A DNA stretch of 64,000 nt from Zhongshania aliphaticivorans (lineage in GTDB: Bacteria; Pseudomonadota; Gammaproteobacteria; Pseudomonadales; Spongiibacteraceae). Location of the stretch: positions 211,044 through 275,043 of the forward strand of contig NZ_CACSIJ010000001.1 of NCBI RefSeq assembly GCF_902705855.1. The letters run 5' to 3'. The notes beneath the pieces are model-generated. The model saw only the letters and a program-made list of their open reading frames with translations. It ran no database searches and was not told where the DNA came from. Positions 15,915-25,576 of this stretch are shown here, one piece after another (the stretch's first letter is position 1; each line of letters starts with the position of its first letter). Made by a program: the position numbers and the translations under genes.

Positions 15915-16580
15915 ATGAATGTCTCCGATGCCGTAAAAGTCCGTCGCTCTATTCGCGGATACAAAACCGACCCGGTCGCCCCAGAATTACTGGAACAGAT
16001 TTTTGATAAAGCCCGCTTTGCGCCCTCCAACTGCAATACCCAACCTTGGCATACCGTGGTCGTATCTGGGCAAGCTCGCAAAGATTTACAAGCAGCCATA
16101 TTTGAAGAAATTATGTCTGGCAAAGCCCCTAGCCCCGTATTCACCCCCGGCGACGCAGGCCTCACCGGCGTGTACAAAGACCGCCAATACCAATGTGCCT
16201 TCACCTATTACGGCATTATGGAAATCGAGCGCCACGAAAAAGAAAAGCGCCAACAACTCGCCATGAAAAACTGGGAGTTTTTCGATGCTCCCCACGTTGC
16301 CTTTATTTCAATGCCCGCTAGCATGGGCGCAGTAAATGCAGTTGATATTGGCATTTATCTACAAACCCTCATGCTGTTACTGGTCGAAAATGGCTTGGCA
16401 AGCTGCCCGCAGGGTGCCCTAGCCCTCTACCCCGACCCGGTCTTTAAAATTGCCAATATTCCCGACGGCAACGCCATCATCTGCGGACTGTCTTTCGGGT
16501 ATGAAGATGTTGGTGCGCGCATTAATGACGTGATTATGGATCGTGATCCACTGGCGGATTTGGTGCAGTTTATTAGCTAA
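15915..16580 (+). CDS. Nitroreductase-family FMN oxidoreductase
   Basis: This 221-residue protein belongs to the nitroreductase fold of FMN-dependent NAD(P)H oxidoreductases. The N-terminal FMN-phosphate block is RRSIRGY. The family block ARFAPSNCNTQPWHTVVVSG (about residues 33-52) and the late GLASCPQGAL block are clear. Natural substrates of such enzymes are rarely known from sequence. It has its own promoter region after the mdh terminator and no operon partner. A paralogue with the same APSNCNTQPW block lies at 47294-47968, inside the acyl-CoA cluster. Confidence 0.85.
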   Translation: MNVSDAVKVRRSIRGYKTDPVAPELLEQIFDKARFAPSNCNTQPWHTVVVSGQARKDLQAAIFEEIMSGKAPSPVFTPGDAGLTGVYKDRQYQCAFTYYGIMEIERHEKEKRQQLAMKNWEFFDAPHVAFISMPASMGAVNAVDIGIYLQTLMLLLVENGLASCPQGALALYPDPVFKIANIPDGNAIICGLSFGYEDVGARINDVIMDRDPLADLVQFIS

Positions 16581-16806
16581 GGACAGTCGATTTACCGATA
16601 TGAGATTGCTGTGGCCGGCTTGTGGTAGAAACCTACGCTGGCCACTTTATGATATAGCGGCGCTGAGGTTGTGGATTAGATCACTGCAATTGCATAAAAG
16701 TAGACTTTTAGGCTCCTTATATAAAACTCTTGGGTTTGGGTCTTAGCAAGCCCATTCCATCCCTTGATCATCTTGCGCTTGTAATAAAATGCGATGAGCT
16801 AATACG

Positions 16807-18123
16807 CTATCGCTCATTATTCACATCAGCCCCCTCTTCCTCTTGCAGTCTAGGCTCATTCTCAGCGCTGGCACTTGGCTCCAAGTCTGGTGCAATTTCA
16901 GTCTCTTCGGTACGGGGATCTAGTTCAAAAATTACTGGCGAGGTTACCGACACCGGCACAAATGGCTCGGTTTCGTCGACGACAGGCAGTACATGAGATT
17001 TACGTCGAATCGAAATGCCGAGTGTAAAACCGAGCAAACACACCGCCGAAAAGACAAATAGTCCCGATGGACCAAGTAACAGCATGAACAGTGACGCAAG
17101 TGGCGCACCCAGCGCGGAGCTACAGCCAAATAAAAACAAGATGCCGCTGCCAACCAATACAAAATCGGCAGCCTCGGCATTGTCGGAGGTGTGGGCTAGG
17201 CAAATGGAGTACATGGTCATAACCGCCCCACCCCACAATACCGCCAGCAACAATAGTAAGTTACCTGCCGCTGGCACAAAGACCAGAAGCAAGGAGACAC
17301 CCGCCCCCGCAAGACTCGAAAAATACAAGACCAAGCGCCGGTCGTAGCGATCGGACAAGCGTCCCAGCGGCAGTTGAAATAGCGCACCGCCCAGCACCGC
17401 GCCACTCATAAACAATGTGAGCTGCGAGGTATCTAAGCCTAAGCCACGGGCATAGACCGGTCCCAGCGCCCAAAATGCGCCGGTGACTAAACCGCTGGTA
17501 ATTGCCCCTTCCATCCCCACATGAGACATGCGCCACAAGCGCCGGAAGTCGAGTTTTACCGCCTGCATAGGTGCTGGTGCGACTGTGGCCGTGAGTGAAA
17601 CTGGTACAATCGCGAGTGACAACAAAATCGCCGCTAGGCCAAATAGCACGGGGCCCGAGGGATCAGCAAAATTCAACATCTGCTGACCGACAATAATCAT
17701 ACTTAGATTTATTACGGTGTAGAGCGACAGTATTGTGCCCCGTGTTTCTCTGGTCGCACGGTCGTTTAACCAGCTCTCTATCACCATGTACAAACCGGAA
17801 ATACAAAAGCCGACAATAAATCTCAGTACCAACCATGCGACGAAAATAGGCAGAGCATGAAAGACCAAGACTACCGAGGAAAAAATACTTCCTAGTACGG
17901 CAAAAGTTCGAATATGCCCAACGCGACGCACTATATGCGGTGTAACAAGGCAACTTAGTACAAAGCCGACAAAATAGGTCGACGCCGTCAAACCGGTCTC
18001 AGTCGCGGAAAATTGCTCAATCTCCGCCCGCAGTGGCAAGAGGGTCAGCATCAAGCCATGACCAACTAGCAAAAGCGCGTCCGACAGCAAGAGAGCCGCT
18101 AGGGGTAATAGCAAACGCCTCAT
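16807..18123 (-). CDS. MFS transporter, YcaD-like
   Basis: This 438-residue protein has about twelve hydrophobic segments and the GxLSDRYDRR motif (GRLSDRYDRRLVL) between helices 8 and 9, which marks the major facilitator superfamily. The first half contains VIESWLNDRATRETRG, a block typical of YcaD-like putative transporters. The last 60 residues form an acidic cytoplasmic tail (many Glu and Pro) that is longer than usual. Substrate unknown. It is divergent from tamA, with 212 bases between their starts. Confidence 0.85.
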   Translation of the reverse strand: MRRLLLPLAALLLSDALLLVGHGLMLTLLPLRAEIEQFSATETGLTASTYFVGFVLSCLVTPHIVRRVGHIRTFAVLGSIFSSVVLVFHALPIFVAWLVLRFIVGFCISGLYMVIESWLNDRATRETRGTILSLYTVINLSMIIVGQQMLNFADPSGPVLFGLAAILLSLAIVPVSLTATVAPAPMQAVKLDFRRLWRMSHVGMEGAITSGLVTGAFWALGPVYARGLGLDTSQLTLFMSGAVLGGALFQLPLGRLSDRYDRRLVLYFSSLAGAGVSLLLVFVPAAGNLLLLLAVLWGGAVMTMYSICLAHTSDNAEAADFVLVGSGILFLFGCSSALGAPLASLFMLLLGPSGLFVFSAVCLLGFTLGISIRRKSHVLPVVDETEPFVPVSVTSPVIFELDPRTEETEIAPDLEPSASAENEPRLQEEEGADVNNER

Positions 18124-18335
18124 AAATTTTTATGCCCTGTGAAATCGGTGACTCTGTTCATTACGTAAGCTCTCACCGCAATGCCGCAAACTAAACATTC
18201 TAACAGCAGTCCAAACGTAGACGCGGGACGAAATTCGCCACGGGTAAATATTCTCAGCTTAAAGTAGCTAGCAAAATTCTGCCAAGGCATAATCTGTCCC
18301 TCACTCACTATCACCACCATGCACACTCAGGATTT

Positions 18336-20138
18336 ATGCTAAAACGGGCCATCCCGCTAATTGTCGTGCTTTTGTATTGCGCTTGCGCCCAAGCCGCAGA
18401 CAATGAATTCGCTACGCTATCGATAAAGGGCACAAACTCCAAACTGGAAGAAAATATACGTGCCCATCTGGCGCTAAACGACGTCAACTGCGCCTTATCA
18501 GAAACCAAGCTCCGCCGCCGTCTGCGTGGCAGTGATGAGAAAATCTCAATTGCATTGCGCGCTCTAGGGTACTACCAAGGCAAATGGACCTTGACGACAA
18601 ATATAGGGCAGCGCCAAAGCAAGGGTGAAAAAGGCTCGCTACTAGATACCGCCAATCCTTTAAAACTGCTCAAAAAAGACAGCGAAGATAGCTGCTGGCA
18701 ACTCGATCTTGACCTCACGGTCGGCCCAGTTACCCGCATTACAAAGCTAGACGTTCGCGTTGAGGGAGAAGGCGAACACGACGAGGTATTCACAAAATAT
18801 CTGTCGGCGCTCCCCATTGAAGTGGGCGACAAATTACGGCACAGCGATTACGAAGATATTAAAAAGCAGATCAGCCAACGCGCCCGCAATGCCGGTTATT
18901 TTGAAGGCAAATTCACTCAACATAACCTAGAAATCAATACTGACTCGAACACTGCGGCTATGCTAATTAGCTATGAAAGTGGGCCTCGCTACCGCTTTGG
19001 CGCGATAGAGTTCGGCCCGTCTTTGCTAAATGACGCCCTACTGAAACGCTATTTACCCTTCACAAGCGGCGCCCCCTTTGAGGCCGATCAGCTGATTACA
19101 TTGCAAAATAATTTGGTGAGCAGCAATTACTTTGCTTCGGTAAGTGTTGATCAAGACAACCCCGATGGTGACAGCAAAACCGTGGCGACCCGCATCAGCA
19201 CCGCGCCTAAAAAACAGTATGAAACCACCGCAGGTATCGGCGCCTCAACGGATACTGGCCCCCGGGTGAGTTACGGCCTGCACAATCGACGAGTCAACGA
19301 TGACGGCGACACCTATCAGCTTTCCAGCCAATACTCGCCGGTACTATCTAACCTCGGCTTGCAATATTCGCAACCCGGCGACAACCCCCTGAGCGATAAA
19401 ACGGTATGGTCAACCGGCGTGCAAAAAAAGGACACCGACACCTCAGAAAGCACCAGCTACCGTGCCGAAGTTGCCCTTATTTCTCTGCGCAGTGGCGGCT
19501 GGGTTCAGACCCTGAGTTTAAAATTTCTGCATGAGAATTTTGACATTGCCGACGTAGACAACACCTCAACACTACTCATGCCCGGCATTGCCTTTGCACA
19601 CAGCAAAGCCAATGATCGCCGCTACCCAACACAGGGCTGGCGCATCACCACTGCCGCGCGGGGCGCCCTAGATGGCGTAGTGTCTGATGTTAGCTTGGCC
19701 CAGCTTGAACTGGACGGAAAGATGATATTCCCACTGCTCGGCGGCCGCCTCATCGGCCGCGGCGGTATCGGCTTTACCGCGCTAGATGACTTTTCAGAAT
19801 TACCCGCGTCGCTGCGCTTCTTTGCCGGTGGCGACAATAGTGTGCGCGGTTTTGCCTACGAGTCACTGGGACCAGAAAATAGCGACGGCGACGTGGTCGG
19901 CGGCAAACATAGACTCACCGGCAGCGTGGAATACGACCACCGCGTGCGGGGCGATTTTGCGCTGGCCACCTTCTATGACGCCGGCAATGCCTTCGACACT
20001 AGCGACTTTACTTTTTATAGCAGCGCAGGTATCGGCCTGCGCTGGTTTTCACCTATCGGGCCTATTCGCGTCGACTTTGGCTTTCCCTTAAAAGATGGCG
20101 GCTTCCGCTTCCATCTCTCAATGGGACCAGATTTATGA
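18336..20138 (+). CDS. tamA: TamA, Omp85-family outer-membrane assembly protein
   Basis: TamA is the outer-membrane part of the translocation and assembly module. It has a signal peptide (residues 1-20, ending AQAAD), three POTRA-type repeats (about 21-270) and a 16-strand barrel. The Omp85 signature RFFAGGDNSVRGF lies in the C-terminal half, and the C-terminus is of the FGFPL...FHLSMGPDL barrel type. At 600 residues it has the usual length. TamB begins within the tamA stop (ATGA), so the two are cotranslated. They act together across the periplasm in outer-membrane protein and lipid homeostasis. Confidence 0.95.
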   Translation: MLKRAIPLIVVLLYCACAQAADNEFATLSIKGTNSKLEENIRAHLALNDVNCALSETKLRRRLRGSDEKISIALRALGYYQGKWTLTTNIGQRQSKGEKGSLLDTANPLKLLKKDSEDSCWQLDLDLTVGPVTRITKLDVRVEGEGEHDEVFTKYLSALPIEVGDKLRHSDYEDIKKQISQRARNAGYFEGKFTQHNLEINTDSNTAAMLISYESGPRYRFGAIEFGPSLLNDALLKRYLPFTSGAPFEADQLITLQNNLVSSNYFASVSVDQDNPDGDSKTVATRISTAPKKQYETTAGIGASTDTGPRVSYGLHNRRVNDDGDTYQLSSQYSPVLSNLGLQYSQPGDNPLSDKTVWSTGVQKKDTDTSESTSYRAEVALISLRSGGWVQTLSLKFLHENFDIADVDNTSTLLMPGIAFAHSKANDRRYPTQGWRITTAARGALDGVVSDVSLAQLELDGKMIFPLLGGRLIGRGGIGFTALDDFSELPASLRFFAGGDNSVRGFAYESLGPENSDGDVVGGKHRLTGSVEYDHRVRGDFALATFYDAGNAFDTSDFTFYSSAGIGLRWFSPIGPIRVDFGFPLKDGGFRFHLSMGPDL

Positions 20139-23100
20139 CGCAGTATCACCCAAACACAGCCAAAAGCTGGCCTGCTGAAATTGGCAAATGGATATTGCGC
20201 GGCGTGCTGGTTTGCACTCTGATCGTCGTCACTTGTCTTGCGGCCTTGTATTCAATTTTAGATACCCAACGGGGTAGCGATTGGCTGCTTGTCAAGAGTC
20301 TGTCGTTTATCTCACCAGAAGCGAGCTTCACCTCATATAGCGGTACGCTGGCAAGTGGGATTCAACTTCAAGATTTACACCTCCCCCTTCCTAGCGCAGA
20401 TATCCGCATTGCCGACATCGACAGCAGTTGGAATTTATGGGGAATTTTAAGTGGTGAACTGCCGATACATAAGCTGCATATCACGCAACTAGACATCAAA
20501 ATTCTTAACACAGAAAAAGCGGAAGCGGAAACGACATCACCGCCGCCCTGGCCAAATTTAACGCTGCCGTTTCCCGTCGCATTAAAGGACGTGCGCGCTC
20601 AAGCCATAAACATTCAACAAGGTGACACACAGCAATACATCGATGAAGTGTCCCTGCAAGCACACAGCGGGCTTATTAGTAGCAATATTTCTAAACTACA
20701 TATTGAAAGCAAGGAATATAGCGCCAATCTTAGCGGCGCAGTGAATAATCGCCCGCCCTATAAAATGCGCTTAAATCTCGACTGGCGATTACGGCTCGCG
20801 GAACAAGGCCAGTACAGCGGCAAGGGTAGCTTGTCTGGTAACTTAGAAAATCTGCGCCTTAGTCATCAACTCAGCGAACCAGCAATCATACGCAGCGAGT
20901 TAATGCTTAGCGAATGGTATGAGCCCTCGCAGGCGTTGATCGATATTAAAAAAATGCAGCTTGAGGCCAACCTAAACTGGGTGACACTTGCGCTGCCACC
21001 ACACCAAGACAATGGGCAAAGCGCTGAGCCATTAGTTAGCAGCACCAATGGGCAGCTTTTCATTAAGGGTGGCTGGGAGGGCTATAGCCTCACATTTCAA
21101 AGTCAGCTTGAAGCCAAAACGAGTATCGACGCTCAAGCTGCCAACTCAAGCCAAGCAACTCTTATTGATGAGCTGCTCGTAAAACCCGCAAATATAACAC
21201 TCGACATCAGCGGCAAAAAACTCGCCTTGCTAGTAAACACGCTTTCGCTAAAAACCAGCGCTGGCGCGTTGGCCGTTCAAGGCAACGTCGACGTAAATCA
21301 AACCAAAACCAGCCCCAGTATTAAGTGGCAGCTAAAGCTGATTGCAGATGATATTGACACCCAAAACCTCCTCCCCCAATGGCCATTCAAGTTAGCCGCT
21401 GATATTGATAGCAGCGGCTCATGGCAGGATGAGTTTTACCAAACAGCGCTGACCATAAACTCCCTTGATGGCGAATTAGCAGGAAAAGCCATTGCCGGCA
21501 ATGGCAGTTTCGATATTAGTAACACAGGACAGACTTTCAAGAAGCTAGCACTGCAACTAGGTGACAATCGCCTTAAAGCAAATGGCAAATTGGCCGATAA
21601 AAGCGAATTATATTGGGAGCTTTCCGCCACCGATTTAAGTCAAATTTTACCTGATCTAAGCGGCGCGATCAGTTCAACTGGCAGCCTGCACGGCGGTGCC
21701 ATCACACAACTTTTTGACAAAGGAAAGTCGCCGAAAATTAGCGCCACGCTAAATGCAAAAGCCCTTCGTTATCAGCAATACAGTGTCGCCAATGCCACGC
21801 TAAACCTAAACACCCAGAGCAATGCGGCAATCGACTTACGTTTACACGGCGAGGGAATTTCGGCCTCGGTTTTAAACAATGCCGCACTTGATCTCAATGG
21901 CAGCGGCACCCTTCCCCAACACCAATTCGACCTGCAATTACGTGATGGCGACAAACATATTGATCTCGACCTACGCGGCGCACTGCAGCAAATTAAATCG
22001 CAATACCAGTGGCAAACTAACATTCAGCGTTTGTCGCTTAATAGCCGCGCTAGCGGGCCGTGGCAGTTAATTGGCAACAGTGACTTGGCGCTAGCGGCCA
22101 ATGCCGTGTCGCTATCTCGTCTATGTTTAGGCCAGGACAGCACGCGAGTGTGCAGCGAGCTAGTATTAAAAGATGGCGCCATTAAAGCGAGTGGGCTCAT
22201 TGACGCCCTGCCGCTAGAACGCTTCGCTGCGGGCCTGCCCTCCGGCTCCGCCATAACAGGGCAAATAAACAGCCAATTTTCTGTTGCGGGTAAAAGCGAC
22301 GACCTCAGCGGCAATATCACAATCAATAGCGAAGATATTCTGATTCGCTACCAAAGCTCTGCAGATCAAAGCGCCGCCGAATACCGCGCAAGCTTCACGA
22401 CCAAGGCCGAGCTTGAGCACAACCGTCTGCGCGGCAATGCCCTATTTAGCATCGACGATATTGGCAGTATCGCCGCAAATATCGCGACTCAAGAGCTATC
22501 GGCGAGCAGTGACATTCAGGGAAGCATTGAAGGCGGATTCAACAACCTCCGGTGGCTGGGAGGCCTATTCCCCCAACTCGAAAAGCTCGATGGCGTGCTG
22601 ACAAGCAATATCTCCGCTAGCGGCCAACTCGCAACACCAGTGGCCGACGGAGTAATAAGCCTAAGCAAAGTCAAAATGGACTTACCAGAGCTTGGACTTA
22701 GCTTGCGCGATGCAGACGCCAAACTCACGTTTGATAGTCGTGGCCCTTGGCAATTGGACAGCACTATTCCCTCTGGTGACGGATCACTTAATATTAGCGG
22801 CCAAGGTAAACTCGGCGAGCTTGGCGGGCCGACTGGGCAAATTCAAATTAGCGGCGAAAATATCACCGCCCTAGACCGCAGCGAAGGAATGTTGGTGATT
22901 TCACCAAACATCAGCACCAGTATCACGCCGGAGCTTATTAAAATACGCGGTAGCCTCGACATACCAAAAGGCAACTACACGCTAAAGGCCCTGCCCGACC
23001 AAGCTGCTGGGGTCTCAGTTGATGAACGCATCGTCAATTCGCAAAGCGATAAGAGCAAAACACAAGCGCGCGCCATAGACAGCCGAATTGATATCACCTT

Positions 23101-23782
23101 GAACGACAGCTTTGAATTTAAGGGCTACGGACTCAGTACTCGGCTAGACGGGAAATTAAAAGTAAGCCAAAAACCAGAGGGTTTATTGCAAGCCTTTGGC
23201 TCCCTGTCACTTTACGACGGTATCTACCAAGCCTACGGCCAAAAATTAAATGTTGAGCGCGGGCTGCTTATTTTTCAGGGGCCGCTGGACAACCCCGGCC
23301 TAAACATTACCGCTGTTAGAGAAACCAAAACCGTCACCGTCGGCGTGAATATCGGCGGTTTCGCGCAGGACATTCGCAGCGAACTCTTCTCTGAACCGGC
23401 ACTGCCACCCACAGATGTAATGGCGATTTTAATTACCGGCAAAGCACCCTCAGACCTGAATAAATCAGACGCTAACCAGGTGATGAACGCCGCCACTGCA
23501 CTCGGTATATCGCAAAGCCGAGGCATTACCAATACCCTGCAAAATACCTTTGGTGTGGATGTGATTAGCCTACAGGGCGGCGACAGCTACGAAGACAGTG
23601 CCTTGGTGGTGGGGAAATACCTGACACCGGATTTATTTATCAGCTATGTGCAGAATCTTTTTACACCCACCGGCAGTGTTCAGTTGGATTACAGCCTAAG
23701 CAAAAACTTAGGCCTAAAAGCCCAGTCCGGCAAAGCCCAGAGCATTGACTTACTTTATAAGATTGAGCACGGCGAACACTGA
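20135..23782 (+). CDS. tamB: TamB, inner-membrane-anchored AsmA-like bridge protein
   Basis: TamB spans the periplasm from the inner membrane to TamA and is thought to move phospholipids or assist barrel assembly. The 1215-residue protein has one N-terminal anchor (about residues 17-40) and a very long repetitive beta-rich periplasmic part. The C-terminal DUF490/TamB domain carries the conserved blocks GSLSLYDGIYQAYGQKLNVERG, then FQGPLDNPGLNITAVRE, then LPPTDVMAILITGKAP and the TamA-contacting end VQLDYSLSKNLGLKAQSG. It overlaps tamA by 4 bases. No frameshift is seen over the full length. Confidence 0.95.
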   Translation: MTQYHPNTAKSWPAEIGKWILRGVLVCTLIVVTCLAALYSILDTQRGSDWLLVKSLSFISPEASFTSYSGTLASGIQLQDLHLPLPSADIRIADIDSSWNLWGILSGELPIHKLHITQLDIKILNTEKAEAETTSPPPWPNLTLPFPVALKDVRAQAINIQQGDTQQYIDEVSLQAHSGLISSNISKLHIESKEYSANLSGAVNNRPPYKMRLNLDWRLRLAEQGQYSGKGSLSGNLENLRLSHQLSEPAIIRSELMLSEWYEPSQALIDIKKMQLEANLNWVTLALPPHQDNGQSAEPLVSSTNGQLFIKGGWEGYSLTFQSQLEAKTSIDAQAANSSQATLIDELLVKPANITLDISGKKLALLVNTLSLKTSAGALAVQGNVDVNQTKTSPSIKWQLKLIADDIDTQNLLPQWPFKLAADIDSSGSWQDEFYQTALTINSLDGELAGKAIAGNGSFDISNTGQTFKKLALQLGDNRLKANGKLADKSELYWELSATDLSQILPDLSGAISSTGSLHGGAITQLFDKGKSPKISATLNAKALRYQQYSVANATLNLNTQSNAAIDLRLHGEGISASVLNNAALDLNGSGTLPQHQFDLQLRDGDKHIDLDLRGALQQIKSQYQWQTNIQRLSLNSRASGPWQLIGNSDLALAANAVSLSRLCLGQDSTRVCSELVLKDGAIKASGLIDALPLERFAAGLPSGSAITGQINSQFSVAGKSDDLSGNITINSEDILIRYQSSADQSAAEYRASFTTKAELEHNRLRGNALFSIDDIGSIAANIATQELSASSDIQGSIEGGFNNLRWLGGLFPQLEKLDGVLTSNISASGQLATPVADGVISLSKVKMDLPELGLSLRDADAKLTFDSRGPWQLDSTIPSGDGSLNISGQGKLGELGGPTGQIQISGENITALDRSEGMLVISPNISTSITPELIKIRGSLDIPKGNYTLKALPDQAAGVSVDERIVNSQSDKSKTQARAIDSRIDITLNDSFEFKGYGLSTRLDGKLKVSQKPEGLLQAFGSLSLYDGIYQAYGQKLNVERGLLIFQGPLDNPGLNITAVRETKTVTVGVNIGGFAQDIRSELFSEPALPPTDVMAILITGKAPSDLNKSDANQVMNAATALGISQSRGITNTLQNTFGVDVISLQGGDSYEDSALVVGKYLTPDLFISYVQNLFTPTGSVQLDYSLSKNLGLKAQSGKAQSIDLLYKIEHGEH

Positions 23783-23817
23783 TCTCCTTCGCCGTTCAAC
23801 TCTGGACAGAAGATGAT

Positions 23818-24609
23818 TTACCAGACCGTTTTCATCGTACCGCCGTCAACGACGAGGGTCGCGCCGGTAATATAGCTAGCGGCATCAGACAGTAAAAATG
23901 CCCCCGCCTTACCAAACTCCGCCGGATCACCGTAGCGGCCAAGGGGAATCAGCGCCTGACTGGCAGCGCGCTGCTCGTCAAAACTTATGCCCTTGGCATT
24001 TGCCTGTGCAGTGTCTAAATTCACCATGCGATCAGTGCCGATTAAGCCCGGCACCAAATTGTTTACACGGATATTCTCGCTTGCTAATTGCTTGGACAAA
24101 CTCTTTGCCAAACTAGTCACCCCAGAGCGCATGACATTAGACAGCAATAGAAAATCGATGGGTTCTTTTACTGATGAAGACGTCAGCGTCAAAATTGCAC
24201 CGCCACCTGCAGCTCGCAGATGTGGCAGAGCTTCGCGAACCATACGCACTGCACTCATAAGCGTGAGCTGAAACGCCGCCTGCCAGTCGTCGTCACTAAA
24301 CACATCAAACTGTCCTGGTGGCGGCCCACCCGCATTCACAACCAAGCCATCTATACGGCCGAAGTCCTTACTCGCTTGGCCTACCCAATTGATGATGCTA
24401 TCGGCATTGCTGGCGTCCATAGCGTAGCCGCGCACACTCGCTCCAGTGCCCAACACCAAAGCGTTCGCAGCAGACTCAATGGCTGCCTGATTACGACTAG
24501 CAATTGCCACCGCCGCGCCGTTTATTGCCAATTGTTCCGCAATGGCATAGCCGAGGCCTTTGCTCGCGCCGGCAACAAGAAACACCTTATCTTTTACATT
24601 CAGTTCCAT
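23818..24609 (-). CDS. Short-chain dehydrogenase/reductase with atypical active site
   Basis: This 263-residue SDR has the cofactor motif AGASKGLG (residues 14-21) and the structural block VVNAGGPPPGQF (NAGG). The usual catalytic YxxxK is missing. The segment reads SSSVKEPIDFLLLSNVMRSGVTSLAK, with a Leu-Ser-Asn run where Tyr should be and a downstream Arg. This pattern is shared by an atypical SDR subgroup that I recall with PIxxLxLSNxxR, so it is probably a family trait rather than a mutation. The C-terminal ITGATLVVDGG block is standard. It is divergent from the TetR gene at 24905 and may be its target. Confidence 0.82.
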   Translation of the reverse strand: MELNVKDKVFLVAGASKGLGYAIAEQLAINGAAVAIASRNQAAIESAANALVLGTGASVRGYAMDASNADSIINWVGQASKDFGRIDGLVVNAGGPPPGQFDVFSDDDWQAAFQLTLMSAVRMVREALPHLRAAGGGAILTLTSSSVKEPIDFLLLSNVMRSGVTSLAKSLSKQLASENIRVNNLVPGLIGTDRMVNLDTAQANAKGISFDEQRAASQALIPLGRYGDPAEFGKAGAFLLSDAASYITGATLVVDGGTMKTVW

Positions 24610-24838
24610 TCAAACTCCTAAGATTTAGGTTAATACTGACATTCACAGCTAGCGCGATCAGCAAAACCGCTATTATCGCAGAGAATAGCCAAGGAACCTT
24701 ACTACAAGTCGCCGGCCCTAGGTCGTCGCCAAGTACATTGTTTGTGAATCTCCTCATACTGAGCGGCGATCAATAGGGCGACGCGCAGGTATAAATTCGC
24801 TAGAATGACGCAGCTTCGCAGAACATAGCGGCATAAAC

Positions 24839-24867
24839 CTGAAAAAACACATGACATTGGATATAAT
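24839..24867 (+). promoter_or_regulatory. Probable sigma-70 promoter of the TetR gene
   Basis: A perfect -10 box TATAAT (24862-24867) has a CTGAAA hexamer 17 bases upstream (24839-24844). The -10 box lies between the first two half-sites of the operator array, as expected for autorepression. Confidence 0.55.
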
Positions 24868-24894
24868 CGCTGTCAACATTGCCTCAGGATGACA
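24852..24894. promoter_or_regulatory. Array of three alternating TGACA/TGTCA half-sites, candidate TetR operator
   Basis: TGACA (24852-24856), TGTCA (24871-24875) and TGACA (24890-24894) alternate in direction at an exact 19-base period. The array covers the -10 box of the adjacent TetR gene and lies in the 295-base divergent region shared with the SDR gene. The rest of the region (24610-24838) shows nothing clear. Confidence 0.5.
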
Positions 24895-24904
24895 GGCAGA
24901 AAAC

Positions 24905-25576
24905 ATGACTATGAATACCACCAACACTAGCTACCACCACGGCAATTTACGTCAAGAATTGATGAATTTGGCCGAACAACATTTAATCAATGAAGGCATA
25001 GGCGAATTAAGCCTGCGCGCGCTGGCGAGAGAAATAGGCGTGTCGCAAACCGCTCCCTACCGCCACTTCAAAGACAAAAACGCATTGCTGGCGGCACTGG
25101 CGACCGAAGGATTTCGTCGGTTTTTTGAATTTTGCATACCGAGTGAAAATGAGCTCCGCGCAGACCTTAGCCTGCTATATTTCGGGCTTGGCTATGTGCA
25201 ATTCGCTAAAACCCATACTGAAATGTTTCATTTGATGTTTGGCCCAGTGTTGCAGCCACGTAACGACTACCCCGAACTGTTCGCAGCGGGACGTGAGGCA
25301 ATCTACAAAGTAAGAGCGGGTGTGGAGCGCGGTTATAAAACCGGTGTCTTGCGCGAACTCGACGATGTCGCCTCAATGGCCCACACCGTTTGGGCGGCGG
25401 TTCACGGCGTCGCCACCCTGATGCTCGATCACGGCGACACCTATGGCTATCACCGCGACCTAGATTTACAGGCAGAAAAATCGCTACGCATGATGATTGC
25501 AGGACTGTGCACAGATCCCAGCGATATCTCGCGACTGCCAAACGTGCTCACCCCCTATCCGCCGGAAAGCAACTAA
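24905..25576 (+). CDS. TetR-family transcriptional regulator with WHG-type C-terminal domain
   Basis: The N-terminal helix-turn-helix (about residues 11-60) contains YHHGNLRQELMNLAEQ and GIGELSLRALAREIGVSQTAPYRHFKDKNALLAAL, a standard TetR DNA-binding domain of the YHHGNLR group. The C-terminal ligand domain has AHTVWAAVHGVATLMLDHGD, typical of the TetR_C_33/WHG type. It is divergent from the atypical SDR and convergent with ybbP, overlapping the ybbP stop by 4 bases. Its own promoter region carries a regular half-site array, so autoregulation and control of the SDR are likely. Confidence 0.9.
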   Translation: MTMNTTNTSYHHGNLRQELMNLAEQHLINEGIGELSLRALAREIGVSQTAPYRHFKDKNALLAALATEGFRRFFEFCIPSENELRADLSLLYFGLGYVQFAKTHTEMFHLMFGPVLQPRNDYPELFAAGREAIYKVRAGVERGYKTGVLRELDDVASMAHTVWAAVHGVATLMLDHGDTYGYHRDLDLQAEKSLRMMIAGLCTDPSDISRLPNVLTPYPPESN

